DNA from: Archivesica marissinica
Taxonomy: Eukaryota; Mollusca; Bivalvia; Venerida; Vesicomyidae
Direction of reading: 5' to 3'
Assembly: GCA_014843695.1 (NCBI GenBank)
Contig: CM026394.1
Coordinates: 40,959,196-41,023,195, forward strand
Length of the DNA stretch: 64,000 nucleotides
Both the position numbers and the translations under genes were made by a program. Within the stretch, counting starts at the first letter, position 1. The number at the start of each line of letters is the position of its first letter. Under the pieces are notes generated by a model. It was not told the DNA's origin. It saw only the letters and a list, made by a program, of their open reading frames with translations, and did not search any database. Of the stretch, positions 35,009 through 45,345 are shown one piece after another.

Positions 35009-36410
35009 GGTCGAGAAAAAGTCACTGGAATGTTACTCAGACTCCGTATCATTGCAAGGAACAGAAACAGAAACATCTCTGGGATGTTACTCAGACTCCG
35101 TATCATTGCAAGGAACAGAAACATCTCTGGAATGTTACTCAGACTCCGTATCATTGCAAGGAACAGAAACAGAAACATCTCTGGAATGTTACTTGGACTC
35201 CGTATCATTGCAAGGAACAGAAACATCTCTGGAATGTTACTCAGACTCCGTATCATTGCAAGGAACAGAAACATCTCTGGAATGTTACTCGGACTCTGTA
35301 TCATTGCACGGAACAGAAACAGAAACATCTCTGGAATGTTACTCAGACTCTGTATCATTGCAAGGAACAGAAACAGAAACATCTCTGGAATGTTACTCAG
35401 ACTCCGTATCATTGCAAGGAACAGAAACATCTCTGGAATGTTACTCAGACTCCGTATCATTGCAAGGAACAGAAACAGAAACATCTCTGGAATGTTACTC
35501 AGACTCCGTATCATTGCAAGGAACAGAAACAGAAACATCTCTGGAATGTTACTCGGACTCTGTATCATTACAAGGAACAGAAACATCTCTGGAATGTTAC
35601 TCGGACTCCATATCATTGCAAGGAACAGAAACATCTCTGGAATGTTACTCAGACTCCGTATCATTGCACGGAACAGAAACATCTCTGGAATGTTACTCAG
35701 ACTCCGTATCATTGCACGGAACAGAAACAGAAACATCTCTGGAATGTTACTCGGACTCTGTATCATTGCAAGGAACAGAAACAGAAACATCTCTGGAATG
35801 TTACTCAGACTCCGTATCATTGCAAGGAACAGAAACATCTCTGGAATGTTACTCGGACTCTGTATCATTGCAAGGAACAGAAACATCTCTGGAATGTTAC
35901 TCAGACTCCGTATCATTGCAAGGAACAGAAACATCTCTGGAATGTTACTCAGACTCCGTATCATTGCAAGGAACAGAAACATCTCTGGAATGTTACTCAG
36001 ACTCCGTATCATTGCAAGGAACAGAAACATCTCTGGAATGTTACTCAGACTCCGTATCATTGCAAGGAACAGAAACATCTCTGGAATGTTACTCAGACTC
36101 CGTATCATTGCAAGGAACAGAAACATCTCTGGAATGTTACTCAGACTCCGTATCATTGCAAGGAACAGAAACATCTCTGGAATGTTACTCAGACTCCGTA
36201 TCATTGCAAGGAACAGAAACATCTCTGGAATGTTACTCAGACTCCGTATCATTGCAAGGAACAGAAACATCTCTGGAATGTTACTCAGACTCCGTATCAT
36301 TGCAAGGAACAGAAACATCTCTGGAATGTTACTCAGACTCCGTATCATTGCAAGGAACAGAAACATCTCTGGAATGTTACTCAGACTCTGTATCATTGCA
36401 AAGTCCTCCA
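34999..36410. repeat. 48/54-bp minisatellite derived from SINE-Q
   Basis: Units of 48 bp ('ctggaatgttactcagactc', 'cgtatcattgcaaggaacag', 'aaacatct') alternate with 54-bp forms that have an extra cagaaa. The last dozen or so units (from about 35830 to 36400) are all 48 bp and nearly identical. The unit and its right flank align with SINE-Q at 25893-26005 ('gaaccagaggaaactctgga', 'gtcattgcactatcctcc'). Because 48 and 54 are multiples of three, several frames stay open on both strands (up to 512 codons); none is taken as a gene. Confidence 0.92.
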
Positions 36411-36480
36411 AATATGTAAAATGATTGATCTCCTCAGGAGAGGTTGCTCATGTGGGTGGTAACCATAACGATATAAATAC
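36411..36480 (+). mobile_element. SINE-Q 3' remnant flanking the array
   Basis: 'gtcctccaaatatgtaaaat' and 'ctcctcaggagaggttgctc', followed by 'ggtaaccataacgatataaa', correspond to the SINE-Q 3' end ('ctccaaaatctaaaatgact', 'cttcaggaggcgtcgctcat', 'ggtagcgacgataaataaac'). At 36526-36590 a 33-bp sequence with 'ttgatgtcgttagctatagt' is duplicated. Confidence 0.8.
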
Positions 36481-36719
36481 AAAAATCCACATGTACACAT
36501 TGATCATTGATTATTTTGTTATGATTTAGTATAATTGATGTCGTTAGCTATAGTCCTGTATAATTGATGTCGTTAGCTATAGTCCTGGCTAATTACAGCA
36601 TAATTTACTACTACAACTAATCACTGACTGACAGGACACAAGATAACAGGAAAACATTGACAACACGGCCTACCTTAGTCTCCATCAAACTGTCTCGCAT
36701 CATCACATCTCGGTCTCGC

Positions 36720-37620
36720 ATCTCCCCTGCTTCAAACTGTCTCAGTTCTCCCTCCTTCAAGCTATATCAGTTCTCCCTCCTTCAAGCTGTCTCAGTTCTC
36801 CCTCCTTCAAACTGTCTCAGTTCTCCCTCCTTCAAGCTGTCTCAGTTCTCCCTCCTTCAAGCTGTCTCAGTTATCCCTGCTTCAAACAGTCTCATTTCTC
36901 CCTGCTTCAAACTGTCTCAGTTCTCCCTCCTTCAAGCTGTCTCAGTTATCCCTGCTTCAAACAGTCTCACTTCTCCCTGCTTCAAACTGTCTCACATCTC
37001 CCCTGCTTCAAACTGTCTCACATCTCCCCTGCTTCAAACTGTCTCACATCTCCCTGCTTCAAATTGTCTCAGTTCTCCCTCCTTCAAGCTGTCTCAGTTA
37101 TCCTTGCTTCAAACTGTCTCACTTCTCCCTGCTTCAAACTGTCTCACATCTCCCCTGCTTCAAACTGTCTCAATTCTCCCCTGCTTCAAACTGTCTCACT
37201 TCTCCCTGCTTCAAACTGTCTCACATCCCCTGCTTCAAACTGTCTCACTTCTCCCTGCTTCAAACTGTCTCACTTCTCCCTGCTTCAAACTGTCTCACAT
37301 CTCTTTCCTTCAAACTGTCTCACTTCTCCCTGCTTCAAACTCTCTCACTTCACCCCTGATTCAAACTGTCTCACTTCTCCCTGCTTCAAACTGTCTCACT
37401 TCACCCCTGCTTCAAACTGTCTCACTTCTCCCTCCTTCAAACTGTCTAACTTCTCCCTGCTTCAAACTGTCTTGCATCTCCCTGCTTCAAACTGTCTCGC
37501 ATCTCCCTGCTTCAAACTGTCTCACTTCTCCCTCCTTAAAACTGTCTCACTTCTCCCTGCTTCAAACTGTCTCACTTCTCCCTGCATCAAACTGTCTCTC
37601 ATCTCCCTGCTTCAAACCGC
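36720..37620. repeat. 25/26-bp minisatellite, about 36 copies
   Basis: Units are 'ctgtctcacttctccctgct' plus tcaaa, with variants cagttctccctcc and catctcccctgc (26 bp). One strand is strongly pyrimidine-rich. Open frames of 331 and 187 codons are artefacts of the repeat. Confidence 0.95.
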
Positions 37621-37622
37621 AC

Positions 37623-37862
37623 TATAGTTTATACAAATATATTTTAGCTTGATTACGAAACAAGTTCTTGCAACTTATATTAATCACTCTCGACACCTCA
37701 TTCCTGATGGAATCCAGCGCTACGAGGGAGAGAATAGAGGCAATGTGTCAATTAAATGCCTTGCCTATGGGTACATTCGTAACGGCTCCAGCGGCGCTCA
37801 AACTCCAGGCCTTTCACAACTGAAGCGAACGCGCTACCACTGTGCTACCGCGACTTCCACGA
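37623..37862 (-). mobile_element. SINE-M, full length
   Basis: Minus-strand head 'gtggaagtcgcggtagcaca' with 'gtggtagcgcgttcgcttca', then 'ggcctggagtttgagcgccg', the core 'acgaatgtacccataggcaa' and the tail 'tttcgtaatcaagctaaaat'. Confidence 0.85.
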
Positions 37863-38021
37863 AGCACTATTCATACATGTATACACTTTTAAACCACATG
37901 TAAATAGACTTTATTGCACCGCCATCGCGACAGTACGAGTATTCACCAGATTGGTGTCAGTACCAGGGTTCAGTCTAGGTCAGAATTTTTGGGAGAAGTG
38001 AGAAAGCGTGTGATCGCTTCC

Positions 38022-38265
38022 TTAACCCTTTCAACACCACAGACCTCTAAATTGGCTTACAAAAAAGTGTAGATCCAGATGAGCCGGCTCGTGACGAGCC
38101 GTCTCATCAGGATCTGCACTTTTTTCAAGTAATATAACTATTTTTAGAATTATTTTTACCCATTTTGATAAATGAACTGATCCAAATGTAATTTTGTTAT
38201 TAATTTATTGGTCTAAAAATATCATGGACCAGTCCATGTAAGTTACTTGGTGTTGAATGGGTTAA
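38022..38265 (-). mobile_element. TTAA miniature element F1 (copy 9, nested)
   Basis: Host 'gatcgcttcc', then TTAA-CCCTTTCAACACC, ending GGTGTTGAATGGG-TTAA and host 'atggtgttct'. The TTAA is duplicated and the host is otherwise unchanged. Confidence 0.95.
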
Positions 38266-38275
38266 ATGGTGTTCT

Positions 38276-38510
38276 TTAACCCATTCAACACCACAGACCT
38301 CTATATAGGCTTACAAAAAGTGTAGATCCAGATGAGCCGGCTCGTGACCGTCTCATCAGGATCTGCACTTTTTGCAAGTAGTATTACTAATTTTAGACAA
38401 AATTACCCATCTTGATAAATGAACTGGTCCGAATGTAATTTTCTTATTCATTTATTGGTCTAAGAATATCATGGACCAGTCCATGTCAGTTACTTGGTGT
38501 TGAGAATTAA
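38276..38510 (-). mobile_element. TTAA miniature element F1 (copy 10, nested)
   Basis: Host 'atggtgttct', then TTAA-CCCATTCAACACCACAG, ending TTGGTGTTGAGAA-TTAA and host 'tatacttctgcaaaata'. The right TIR lost its GGG, and the hairpin arm is shortened by about 5 bp. Confidence 0.93.
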
Positions 38511-39041
38511 TATACTTCTGCAAAATAGGGTTAAAATGCACAGTACAACCATTAAATACAACATTTGAATAGAAGGAGTGCTTTATAATGGGCCAGTGTA
38601 TCTTACTAGACAAAATTTTGTTTGAAAATCGTAAAAACCAAAAAATATTTTTTTTTGTGTTTTTTTTTTAGGGAGAAGTGGGGCCCCCAGAGGGCGAAGT
38701 CAGGGTCCCTAGGGCGACAATTTCGCCCTCATCGCCCTCTAGAATGATCCCTGCAGTACGATATTAGAAGAAGAAAATCGGCAATTTTCAAGCCAAAGTT
38801 GGACCCGCGACATATGGCCGAGAATATACAGTAGGGTATTTATAATAGCTGTTATTGATTGGTGAACTTGTCAGGTCACAGAATGTTGATGCCTTTCAAT
38901 TAAATATTGATAACGCTGGCTAAACATTGCTAAAACATTACTGGTAGCGTGTGTATTGAGCTAAACAAATACGGGGGTAGAGACAAATTAATGAATATAA
39001 TACCAACATAGAATCATAAAAACCACATTATACGTTTACCT

Positions 39042-39269
39042 AGAATGACCTACTGAATGCAGGAGATGAATGACCTACTGAATGCAGGAGATGAATGACC
39101 TACTGAATGCAGGAGATGAATGACCTACTGAATGCAGGAGATGAATGACCTACTGAATGCAGGAGATGAATGACCTACTGAATGCAGGAGATGAATGACC
39201 TACTGAATGCAGGAGATGAATGACCTACTGAATGCAGGAGATGAATGACCTACTGAATGCAGGAGATGA
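39042..39269. repeat. 25-bp minisatellite, nine copies
   Basis: Perfect units of 'gaatgacctactgaatgcag' plus gagat. The homogeneity suggests recent expansion. The 280 bases before it (38760-39041) show nothing recognisable. Confidence 0.95.
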
Positions 39270-39465
39270 TGGACACTCTCGAGATATCGAGAGGCGGGGA
39301 GGAAGCTAAAAAGAATCCAGCTGGTTTGAGAAAGGTCGGTGGTTCTACCTGGGTGTCTGTCCGTTACGGAAATAATGCTTGCTCCGAGGGGCACTTAGGG
39401 GGGAGGGGGGCCTTCCACCACCAATAATGGATATAGTAGTATCGTATATATGCATTGGACTCCCT

Positions 39466-39683
39466 TAATTTATACAAATTTATTTTAGCTCGATTGCGAA
39501 ACAAGTTCTTATAACTTATATTAATCACTCTCGAGACCTCATTCCTGATGGAATCCATCGCCACGAGGGAGAGAAGAGGCAACGTGGAAAATAAATGCCT
39601 TGCCTAAGGACACAATCGTAACGGCTCCAGCGGGGTTCATACTCCAGACCTTTCACACCACTGTGCTATCACGACTTCCACGG
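39466..39683 (-). mobile_element. SINE-M, near full length
   Basis: Minus-strand copy from 'tttatacaaatttattttag' through 'gacacaatcgtaacggctcc' to 'gtgctatcacgacttccac'. About 20 bp of the head are deleted between the boxes. Confidence 0.85.
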
Positions 39684-39775
39684 ATTTTTTTCAGAAAATT
39701 GGACTCCCTTGATAACTCATCGTTAGAGCAACCAATTAAAAGAGATGAAACAATTGTATAACATGGATTTCTTAA

Positions 39776-40170
39776 AAATGAGGATCAATGAGAGACATCT
39801 CTAATTTTCTATTATCTCCCTTGGCAGATAAAGTCAGATTTATTCCAAAATGTGAATAGGTCCATTTAGTTGGAATCCTTTGTTTTTACTGTTGTTCCCT
39901 AACCAGATGTTGCGGTATGATAAATGTGATTTTATCCAAATCGTGATAATTAACTGATAGCATTGTTTTACAAATAATTACCCATTGCATACGCTGTAAG
40001 AGATATGTCGAGATATAGTAATTTAATAATCATAAGAAGCGATAGTGAAATAAAATTGCTAGCATGTTGTGCAAAGGATACAACGATAAAAACAGAGGAA
40101 AACACTTAATAGGACCTATCTACTTTAGGATTATTCAGGGGCAGTAACTCACCGATGTCTCTCATTATCA
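39776..40170 (-). mobile_element. Element D, single-copy terminus
   Basis: The reverse strand reads 'aatgagagacatcggtgagt', 'tactgcccctgaataatcct', 'aaagtagataggtccta', then 'gttttcctctgtttttatcg' and the body to 'gatgtctctcattgatcctc'. 'gagagacatc' is present at both ends in inverted orientation, so these are probably TIRs. It shows the unexpanded form of the 61-bp unit found at 55701-56953. Confidence 0.75.
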
Positions 40171-40620
40171 GGGTTTCTAAAATTTTCAAAACCAAATTGG
40201 TCCAGGCCAAAAATCGACAGTCAGGACCAACCCCCCATGTCATTCTAATAGTTTTGTGACCCCCCCCCCCCCCATAGAAATATGTACAATCTGTGTTTTT
40301 TTGTCATCTTTAAAACAAGAGGCTTTTTATTGTAAAGTTTGTTTGTTTGATATTTGAACAGTGAAGTGTGGGTCATTCTTTAAAATCGAAAATCGCCGCG
40401 TACAACAGCCAGAGGTACCACGGCGTAAGGTGAGGCCGAGGGTCGAGTTGACGGAAATATGCTGATATAATCAAAATATTGAAAAGTGAAATAACTCATT
40501 ATGCATGAATATTTTAAACGTAACAAACATACTTGATTCTTTCAGAAAAATTGAAAATATTTTGTAATCTTTGCTCAGCGAATATATATAACTACACACA
40601 TTTAATATATGCATGTGGTA

Positions 40621-41541
40621 TTAACCCTTTCCTTCATAGAGATTTAGGTTAATATATACTAGTATATCTTCATACAAACGACAGCCATTTAGCTATCATG
40701 TAGTGGATAAGCAGTCGCCATATCTACCCCACCTCCATAGATATTACTGGGACTACATAGAGATTTAGCTTAATATACTATTATATCTCCATACAAACGG
40801 CAGCCATTTAGCTATCATGCAGTGGATAAGTAGTCGCCATATCTATCCCACCTCCATAGATATTACTGGGACTTCATAGAGATTTAGGTTAATATACTAT
40901 TATATCTCCATACAAACGACATCCATTTAGCTATCATGCAGTGGACAACTAGTCGCCATATCTATCCCACCTTCATAGATATAACTGGGACTACATAGAG
41001 ATTTAGGTTAATATACTATTATATCTCCATACAAACGACAGCCATTTAGCTATCATGCAGTGGATAAGTAGTCGCCATATCTATCCCACCTCCATAGATA
41101 TTACTGGGACTTCATAGAGATTTAGGTTAATATACTATTATATCTCCATACAAACGACAGCCATTTAGCTATCATGCAGTGGATAAGCAGTCGCCATATC
41201 TATCCCACCTCCATAGATATTACTGGAACTTCATAGAGATTTAGGTTAATATACTATTATATCTCCATACAAACGACAGCCATTTAGCTATCATGCAGTA
41301 GATAAGTAGTTGTCATATCTATCCCACCTCCATAGATATTACTGGGACTACATGAGATTCTGGCCTTTATTATGAACATTGGTTTGGATACTACCTTGTC
41401 CTTGTATGTCGTATTGGTAATAGCGTCAAGAGGTGCGTCTACGATGGAAAGGGTTATGAACATTGGTTTGGATACTACCTTGTCCTTGTATGTCGTATTG
41501 GTAATGTCGTCAAGAGGTGCGTCTATGAGGGAAAGGGTTAA
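40621..41541 (-). mobile_element. TTAA miniature element X, long form
   Basis: TTAACCCTTTCCTTCATAGA to 'gtctatgagggaaagggtta' plus a. It holds about six beta units (119 bp, 'gactacatagagatttaggt') and two alpha units ('gtcgtattggtaatagcgtc'). It is the opposite orientation to the copies at 9045, 27408 and 54297, and the longest beta array in the window. Confidence 0.85.
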
Positions 41542-41611
41542 ATAATGAACTGAATACATTGTAAATTTTAAAAAAATAATTGAAAACTAATGTTTTACTA
41601 TTGTTTTTTGT

Positions 41612-41863
41612 TCAGGTTATACGCCTGCATCAGCACCATTTTGGGCTATATCTCCGGCGGGCAGTTTACCTAACAACACCTTTCCTGGGCAGGCTCCAGC
41701 GGTTAAGCAGTACTTGTTGCACCAACCTCCGTAAGAAACTGCCACCTTTCTCATATAGATGATACAGGGCCTTAGCGGGGCTCGAACCCGTGACCATCAG
41801 TGATGATAGATTACAGTGGTATACAAGTCAGCGACAGTAACCACTGGACCACGGAAGCGGACT
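41612..41863 (-). mobile_element. SINE-L, full length
   Basis: Minus strand: 'gtccgcttccgtggtccagt', 'cacgggttcgagccccgcta', 'gtggcagtttcttacggagg', 'ccaggaaaggtgttgttagg' and the end 'gatgcaggcgtataacc'. It is followed by a SINE-M 3' fragment at 41874-41985 (plus strand). Confidence 0.85.
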
Positions 41864-42005
41864 AATTCTCTCTCCCTCGTGGTGATGGATTCCATCAGGA
41901 ATGAGGTCTCGAGAGTGATTAATATAAGTTGAAAGAACTTGTTTCGCAATCGAGCAAAAAATAAATTTGTATAAACTAAGCGGACTAATTATATATAAAC
42001 AGTTT

Positions 42006-42700
42006 GTCTAAATAACTTATTTTAGCTAGATTGTGAAACAAGTTCTTACGAGATTAGATTAATCACACTCGAGACCTTGATCGTACCTGATCACACTCGA
42101 GACCTTGATCATACCTGATAACACTCGAGACCTTGATCATACCTGATAACACTCGAGACCTTGATCATACCTGATAACACTCGAGACCTTGATCATACCT
42201 GATCACACTCGAGACCTTGATCATACCTGATAACACTCGAGACCTTGATCATACCTGATAACACTCAATACCTTGATCATACCTGATCACACTCGAGACC
42301 TTGATCATACCTGATAACACTCGAGACCTTGATCATACCTGATAACACTCGAGACCTTGATCATACCTGATCACACTCGAGAACTTGATCGTACCTGATC
42401 ACACTCGAGACCTTGATCGTACCTGATAACACTCGAAACCTTAATCGTACCTGATCACACTCGAGACCTTAATCATACCTGATAACACTCGAGACCTTAA
42501 TCATACCTGATAACACTCAAGACCTTGATCGTACCTGATAACACTCGAGACCTTGATCATACCTGATAACACTCGAGACCTTGATCATACCTGATCAAAT
42601 CCATCACCAGGAGGGAGAGAGATGACATAATGTGGATTTTTGCCCAAGGAAAACACTAGCATGGTTGTGATGGTGCTCAAACTCACAATGTACCGGCTAC
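42006..42700 (-). mobile_element. SINE-M with a 28-bp array inside it
   Basis: The left flank 'tagattgtgaaacaagttct' and the right flank 'aatccatcaccaggagggag' are consecutive parts of SINE-M, normally separated by about 30 bp. Between them lies the 28-bp array at 42066-42595. The core on the right is decayed ('tttgcccaaggaaaacac'). The bases 42701-42790 after it are unassigned. Confidence 0.88.
42066..42595. repeat. 28-bp minisatellite, about 19 copies
   Basis: Unit 'cacactcgagaccttgatca' plus 'tacctgat', with cgagacc at 42070 and 42098. Variants alternate between 'gatcacac' and 'gataacac'. It corresponds to the SINE-M segment 'atcactctcgagacctcatt' plus 'cctgatgg'. Confidence 0.95.
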
Positions 42701-42790
42701 TAGACGGTATTAGCAATAATTACATGGTGATGTATTTGGGTCAAAGTCTCCATAATTTTCTTCGAAATGCAAAACAAAAAATTCATATCG

Positions 42791-43055
42791 GGACTCATTC
42801 TAGGATTTTTGGGAGAAGTGAGAAAGCTCGCTTTTAAATGGTGTTATTTAATATATTTCAACAAATTAGTGTTAAAATACACAACATGGTCATTAAATAG
42901 AACAGTTGAATAGAAGCTGTACTGTATAATGGACACATTTTTGTATGAAAATTGAAAACAAAAATATTTTTTTAGGGAAAAGTGGGGCCCCAGGGGGCAA
43001 AGGCCGTGTCCCCAGGGTGACTGTTTTGCCCAAGTCGACCTCTAGAATGAGCCCT
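42791..43055 (+). mobile_element. CAGGG miniature element, decayed
   Basis: 'gactcattctaggatttttg' to 'gacctctagaatgagccctg'. It keeps 'gggagaagtgagaaagc' and 'gggaaaagtggggcccc'. The right end is followed by 'catatg'. Confidence 0.75.
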
Positions 43056-43095
43056 GCATATGCAAAATTGATCCTGATCCTAAGGGTTGGCTAAA

Positions 43096-43295
43096 TTAAC
43101 CCTTTCAACACCACATACCTCTAAATAGGCTTACAAAAAGTGTAGATTCAGATGAGCCAGAAATATTACTATTTTTAGACAGAATTACCCATTTTGATAA
43201 ATGAACTGGTCCAAATGTAATTTTCTGGTTAATTTAGTTGTTTAAAAAATATCATGCACAAGTCCATGTCAGTTACTTGGTGTTGGATGGGTTAA
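43096..43295 (-). mobile_element. TTAA miniature element F1 (copy 11, hairpin deleted)
   Basis: TTAACCCTTTCAACACCACA to 'acttggtgttggatgggtta' plus a. About 45 bp are missing after 'gtagattcagatgagccag', removing one arm and the loop of the hairpin. The TIRs and TTAA are intact. Confidence 0.9.
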
Positions 43296-43400
43296 GCAAA
43301 ACACTATTTATAAAGTTATCAATGATTTTGTGATATTCATCAACTATCTAAAGCTACAGGTATCTGTAACAATCAGAATGTTTACATTATATTTATTTTC

Positions 43401-43491
43401 TTAAGCAGATGTTATCTGATATTAGTACCTATAACAACTCTTCTAAGACATGTTATAGTCTAGATAATAACATCAGATAACATCTGCTTAA
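43401..43491. repeat. 91-bp foldback, TTAA-bounded
   Basis: Arms TTAAGCAGATGTTATCTGAT and ATCAGATAACATCTGCTTAA are perfect inverse complements around a loop of about 50 bp. The right TTAA is also the left TTAA of the F3 element. Confidence 0.85.
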
Positions 43492-44003
43492 AGTGACACT
43501 ACATCAGTGAAAACGCAAAGTTCTACAGAATGTAATTTCCTATTATATTGTATAATTGTTTTCCGAATATTTACCTCAAAATCTGAGTATTTCAACTAAT
43601 AAATAACCGTCGTATACGACGTTTGTTGACATAACAAAATAATGTAAATTGGGTCAACATGCATGCGTAATGCAGTGTGTGTATCCTGAATAACACGATT
43701 TATGGTACAGATATACCGTTATATCTCACCCTTTGTGCCTGTGCGGATTTATGTTTTAGACTAATACGATTTAAAATATCTCTAAACGACAGTAGCACGT
43801 GCTTGATACAGACTCCAATAATAAACAAACATCAATTCAGGACCGTTATATGAAATTCATTATTGAGAGTGTTTATACAATAAAAACACTGTTTATGTAT
43901 AGAATGTTAGTGTTCGAATTATTTCTGAAGAATTTATAGTAAAAATGCTATTTATATGTAAAAATGCATGTTTGGGGCTTTTTGCGATGTAATGTCGCTT
44001 TAA
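43488..44003 (+). mobile_element. TTAA miniature element F3
   Basis: TTAAAGTGACACTACATC to GATGTAATGTCGCTTTAA, with TTAA at both ends. Inner landmarks are 'cgtcgtatacgacg' and 'gactccaataataaacaaac'. Relatives are at 47151-47766 and 57167-57775; a left end alone is at 51484. Confidence 0.85.
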
Positions 44004-44108
44004 GAAAATGCATTGGTGATCTCCTTTTTATAAAATATAACATAAATCTCACCATTATACAAAGAATCTAACTCGTTGAAATTATAGGAATGAAATCAAA
44101 CAATGGCT

Positions 44109-44265
44109 ACAGTCAAACCTGTGTTAGTGGTCACCTCTATTAAGCAGCCAACCTGTATATACAGTCTAACCTGTGTTAGTGGTCACTTCTATTAAGAAGC
44201 CACCTGTGCTAAGCAGCCACTTTCTGTTATTCCCTTGGCTGGCTGCTTAAGACAGGTTTGACTGT
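44109..44265. mobile_element. 'ACAGTCAAACCTG' inverted-repeat element
   Basis: ACAGTCAAACCTGTGTTAGT at the left is answered by 'cttaagacaggtttgactgt' at the right. The interior repeats the left end once (44160). A fuller copy lies at 59933-60187. Confidence 0.8.
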
Positions 44266-44308
44266 ATGTCACAAAAGAATTTGATAGAAATTCTGACTGT
44301 TACAGATA

Positions 44309-44585
44309 CAAGGGATCATTCTAGAGGGCGATGTGGGCGAAATTGTCGCCCTAGGGACCCTGACTTGTTTTTACAATATTCAAACCAAATTTTTGTCTAG
44401 TAAGATACACTGGCCCATTATAACATTATAAAGCACTCCTTCTATTCAACTGTTGTATTTAATGGTTGTACTGTGCATTTTAACCCTATAGCTATTTTGC
44501 AGAAGTATATTAAAGAACACCATTTAAGGAAGCAATCATGGGCTTTCTCACTTCTCCCAAAAATTCTGACCTAGAATGAACCCTG
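44309..44585 (-). mobile_element. CAGGG miniature element, exact 6-bp target duplication
   Basis: CAAGGGATCATTCTAGAGGG to 'ctgacctagaatgaaccctg', flanked by cagata at 44303-44308 and 44586-44591. About 45 bp of the 'ggccccacttctccc' part is deleted. Confidence 0.9.
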
Positions 44586-44727
44586 CAGATAGTGTAGGTT
44601 ATGATATACACACAGTTATCAGTTTGATACAGGAAAGATCAAATGTCATGTTACAATTCATCATAAGGTGAACAATTTAATCATATGATATACATAACAT
44701 ACCAAACATAAGTACAGACGGGTACGA

Positions 44728-45005
44728 ACCCGTCAGTGACCATCAGTGATGATAGGTTACAGTGGTATACAAGTCAGCGACCTTAACCACTCGACCACGG
44801 AGGCAGACACAGATGGATTTGTGTTCCAGGGATTGCAGGTTCGATCTCCCGTTTCAAATGGGACTTTAAACCCAGGTGCTGTACACCATGCATGTAAAAG
44901 AACCAGAGACTCTGGAATGGGTCTCTGTCTGATTCATTGCACAATCCTCCAAAGTCTAAAATGACTAATCTTTGGGCAACCGGTAGCGACGATAAATAAA
45001 CATAA
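44728..45005. mobile_element. SINE-L head (minus) next to SINE-Q (plus)
   Basis: 44728-44808 is a SINE-L head on the minus strand ('gtctgcctccgtggtcgagt', B box 'gacgggttcgtaccc'). It abuts SINE-Q on the plus strand: 'gattgcaggttcgatctccc', 'catgcatgtaaaagaaccag', 'ctggaatgggtctctgtctg', tail 'accggtagcgacgataaata'. Confidence 0.75.
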
Positions 45006-45009
45006 AACA

Positions 45010-45235
45010 CATGAAACAATTCATCTGACTTGTATACCACTGTAACAACCTATCGTCATTGACAATCACAGGTTCGAGACCTAAATGAAAAAGTTGGCAG
45101 TTTCTTACAGAGGTTGATGCACCAAGTACTGGTTAACAACTGGAGCCTGCCAAGGAAAGGTGTTGTATGGTAAACTGCCCATCGCTCAAGTGGGCGACCG
45201 GTAGCGACGTTAAATAAACTTAAATATAAAAAAAT
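45010..45235 (+). mobile_element. SINE-L with SINE-Q-type tail
   Basis: It starts within the head ('gacttgtataccactgtaac'), has 'cacaggttcgagacc', 'aaaaagttggcagtttctta' and 'ggaaaggtgttgtatggtaa', and ends 'ccggtagcgacgttaaataa'. That 3' end is shared with SINE-Q and differs from the 'gatgcaggcgtaaaaccc' tail at 19457, so it is a chimeric or subfamily form. Confidence 0.75.
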
Positions 45236-45345
45236 CATATTCTAGAAGGCGTCATGGGCATAATAGTATCCCTAGGGACCCTGACTTTGCCCCCTTCTCC
45301 CTGTGATCCTGACTTACGAAGAGTCCTGCATTTCATGGTAGTATT

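Larger units (their letters stand above)
37964..38753 (+). mobile_element. CAGGG miniature element with two F1 insertions
   Basis: CAGGGTTCAGTCTAGGTCAG to 'ctctagaatgatccctg', flanked by an exact 6-bp duplication cagtac (37958-37963 and 38754-38759). Two F1 elements sit at two TTAA sites that are 10 bp apart in the uninterrupted host, which is intact at 52731-52770. Confidence 0.95.

Noticed and set aside
34924..36462. Frames of 471-512 codons on both strands
   Set aside because: The 48- and 54-bp units are multiples of three, so all stop-free registers stay open. The source is a SINE segment, not a gene.
36657..37652. 331-codon Ser/Leu/Pro-rich frame
   Set aside because: Tandem 25/26-bp minisatellite; the frame shifts between unit types and no conserved domain is seen.
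42700..42790. Plus-strand peptide with VMYLGQSL, reminiscent of an SGPP transmembrane segment
   Set aside because: It is on the opposite strand from the SGPP-like gene, only about a dozen residues match, and the flanks are SINE and CAGGG element sequence. Probably chance.
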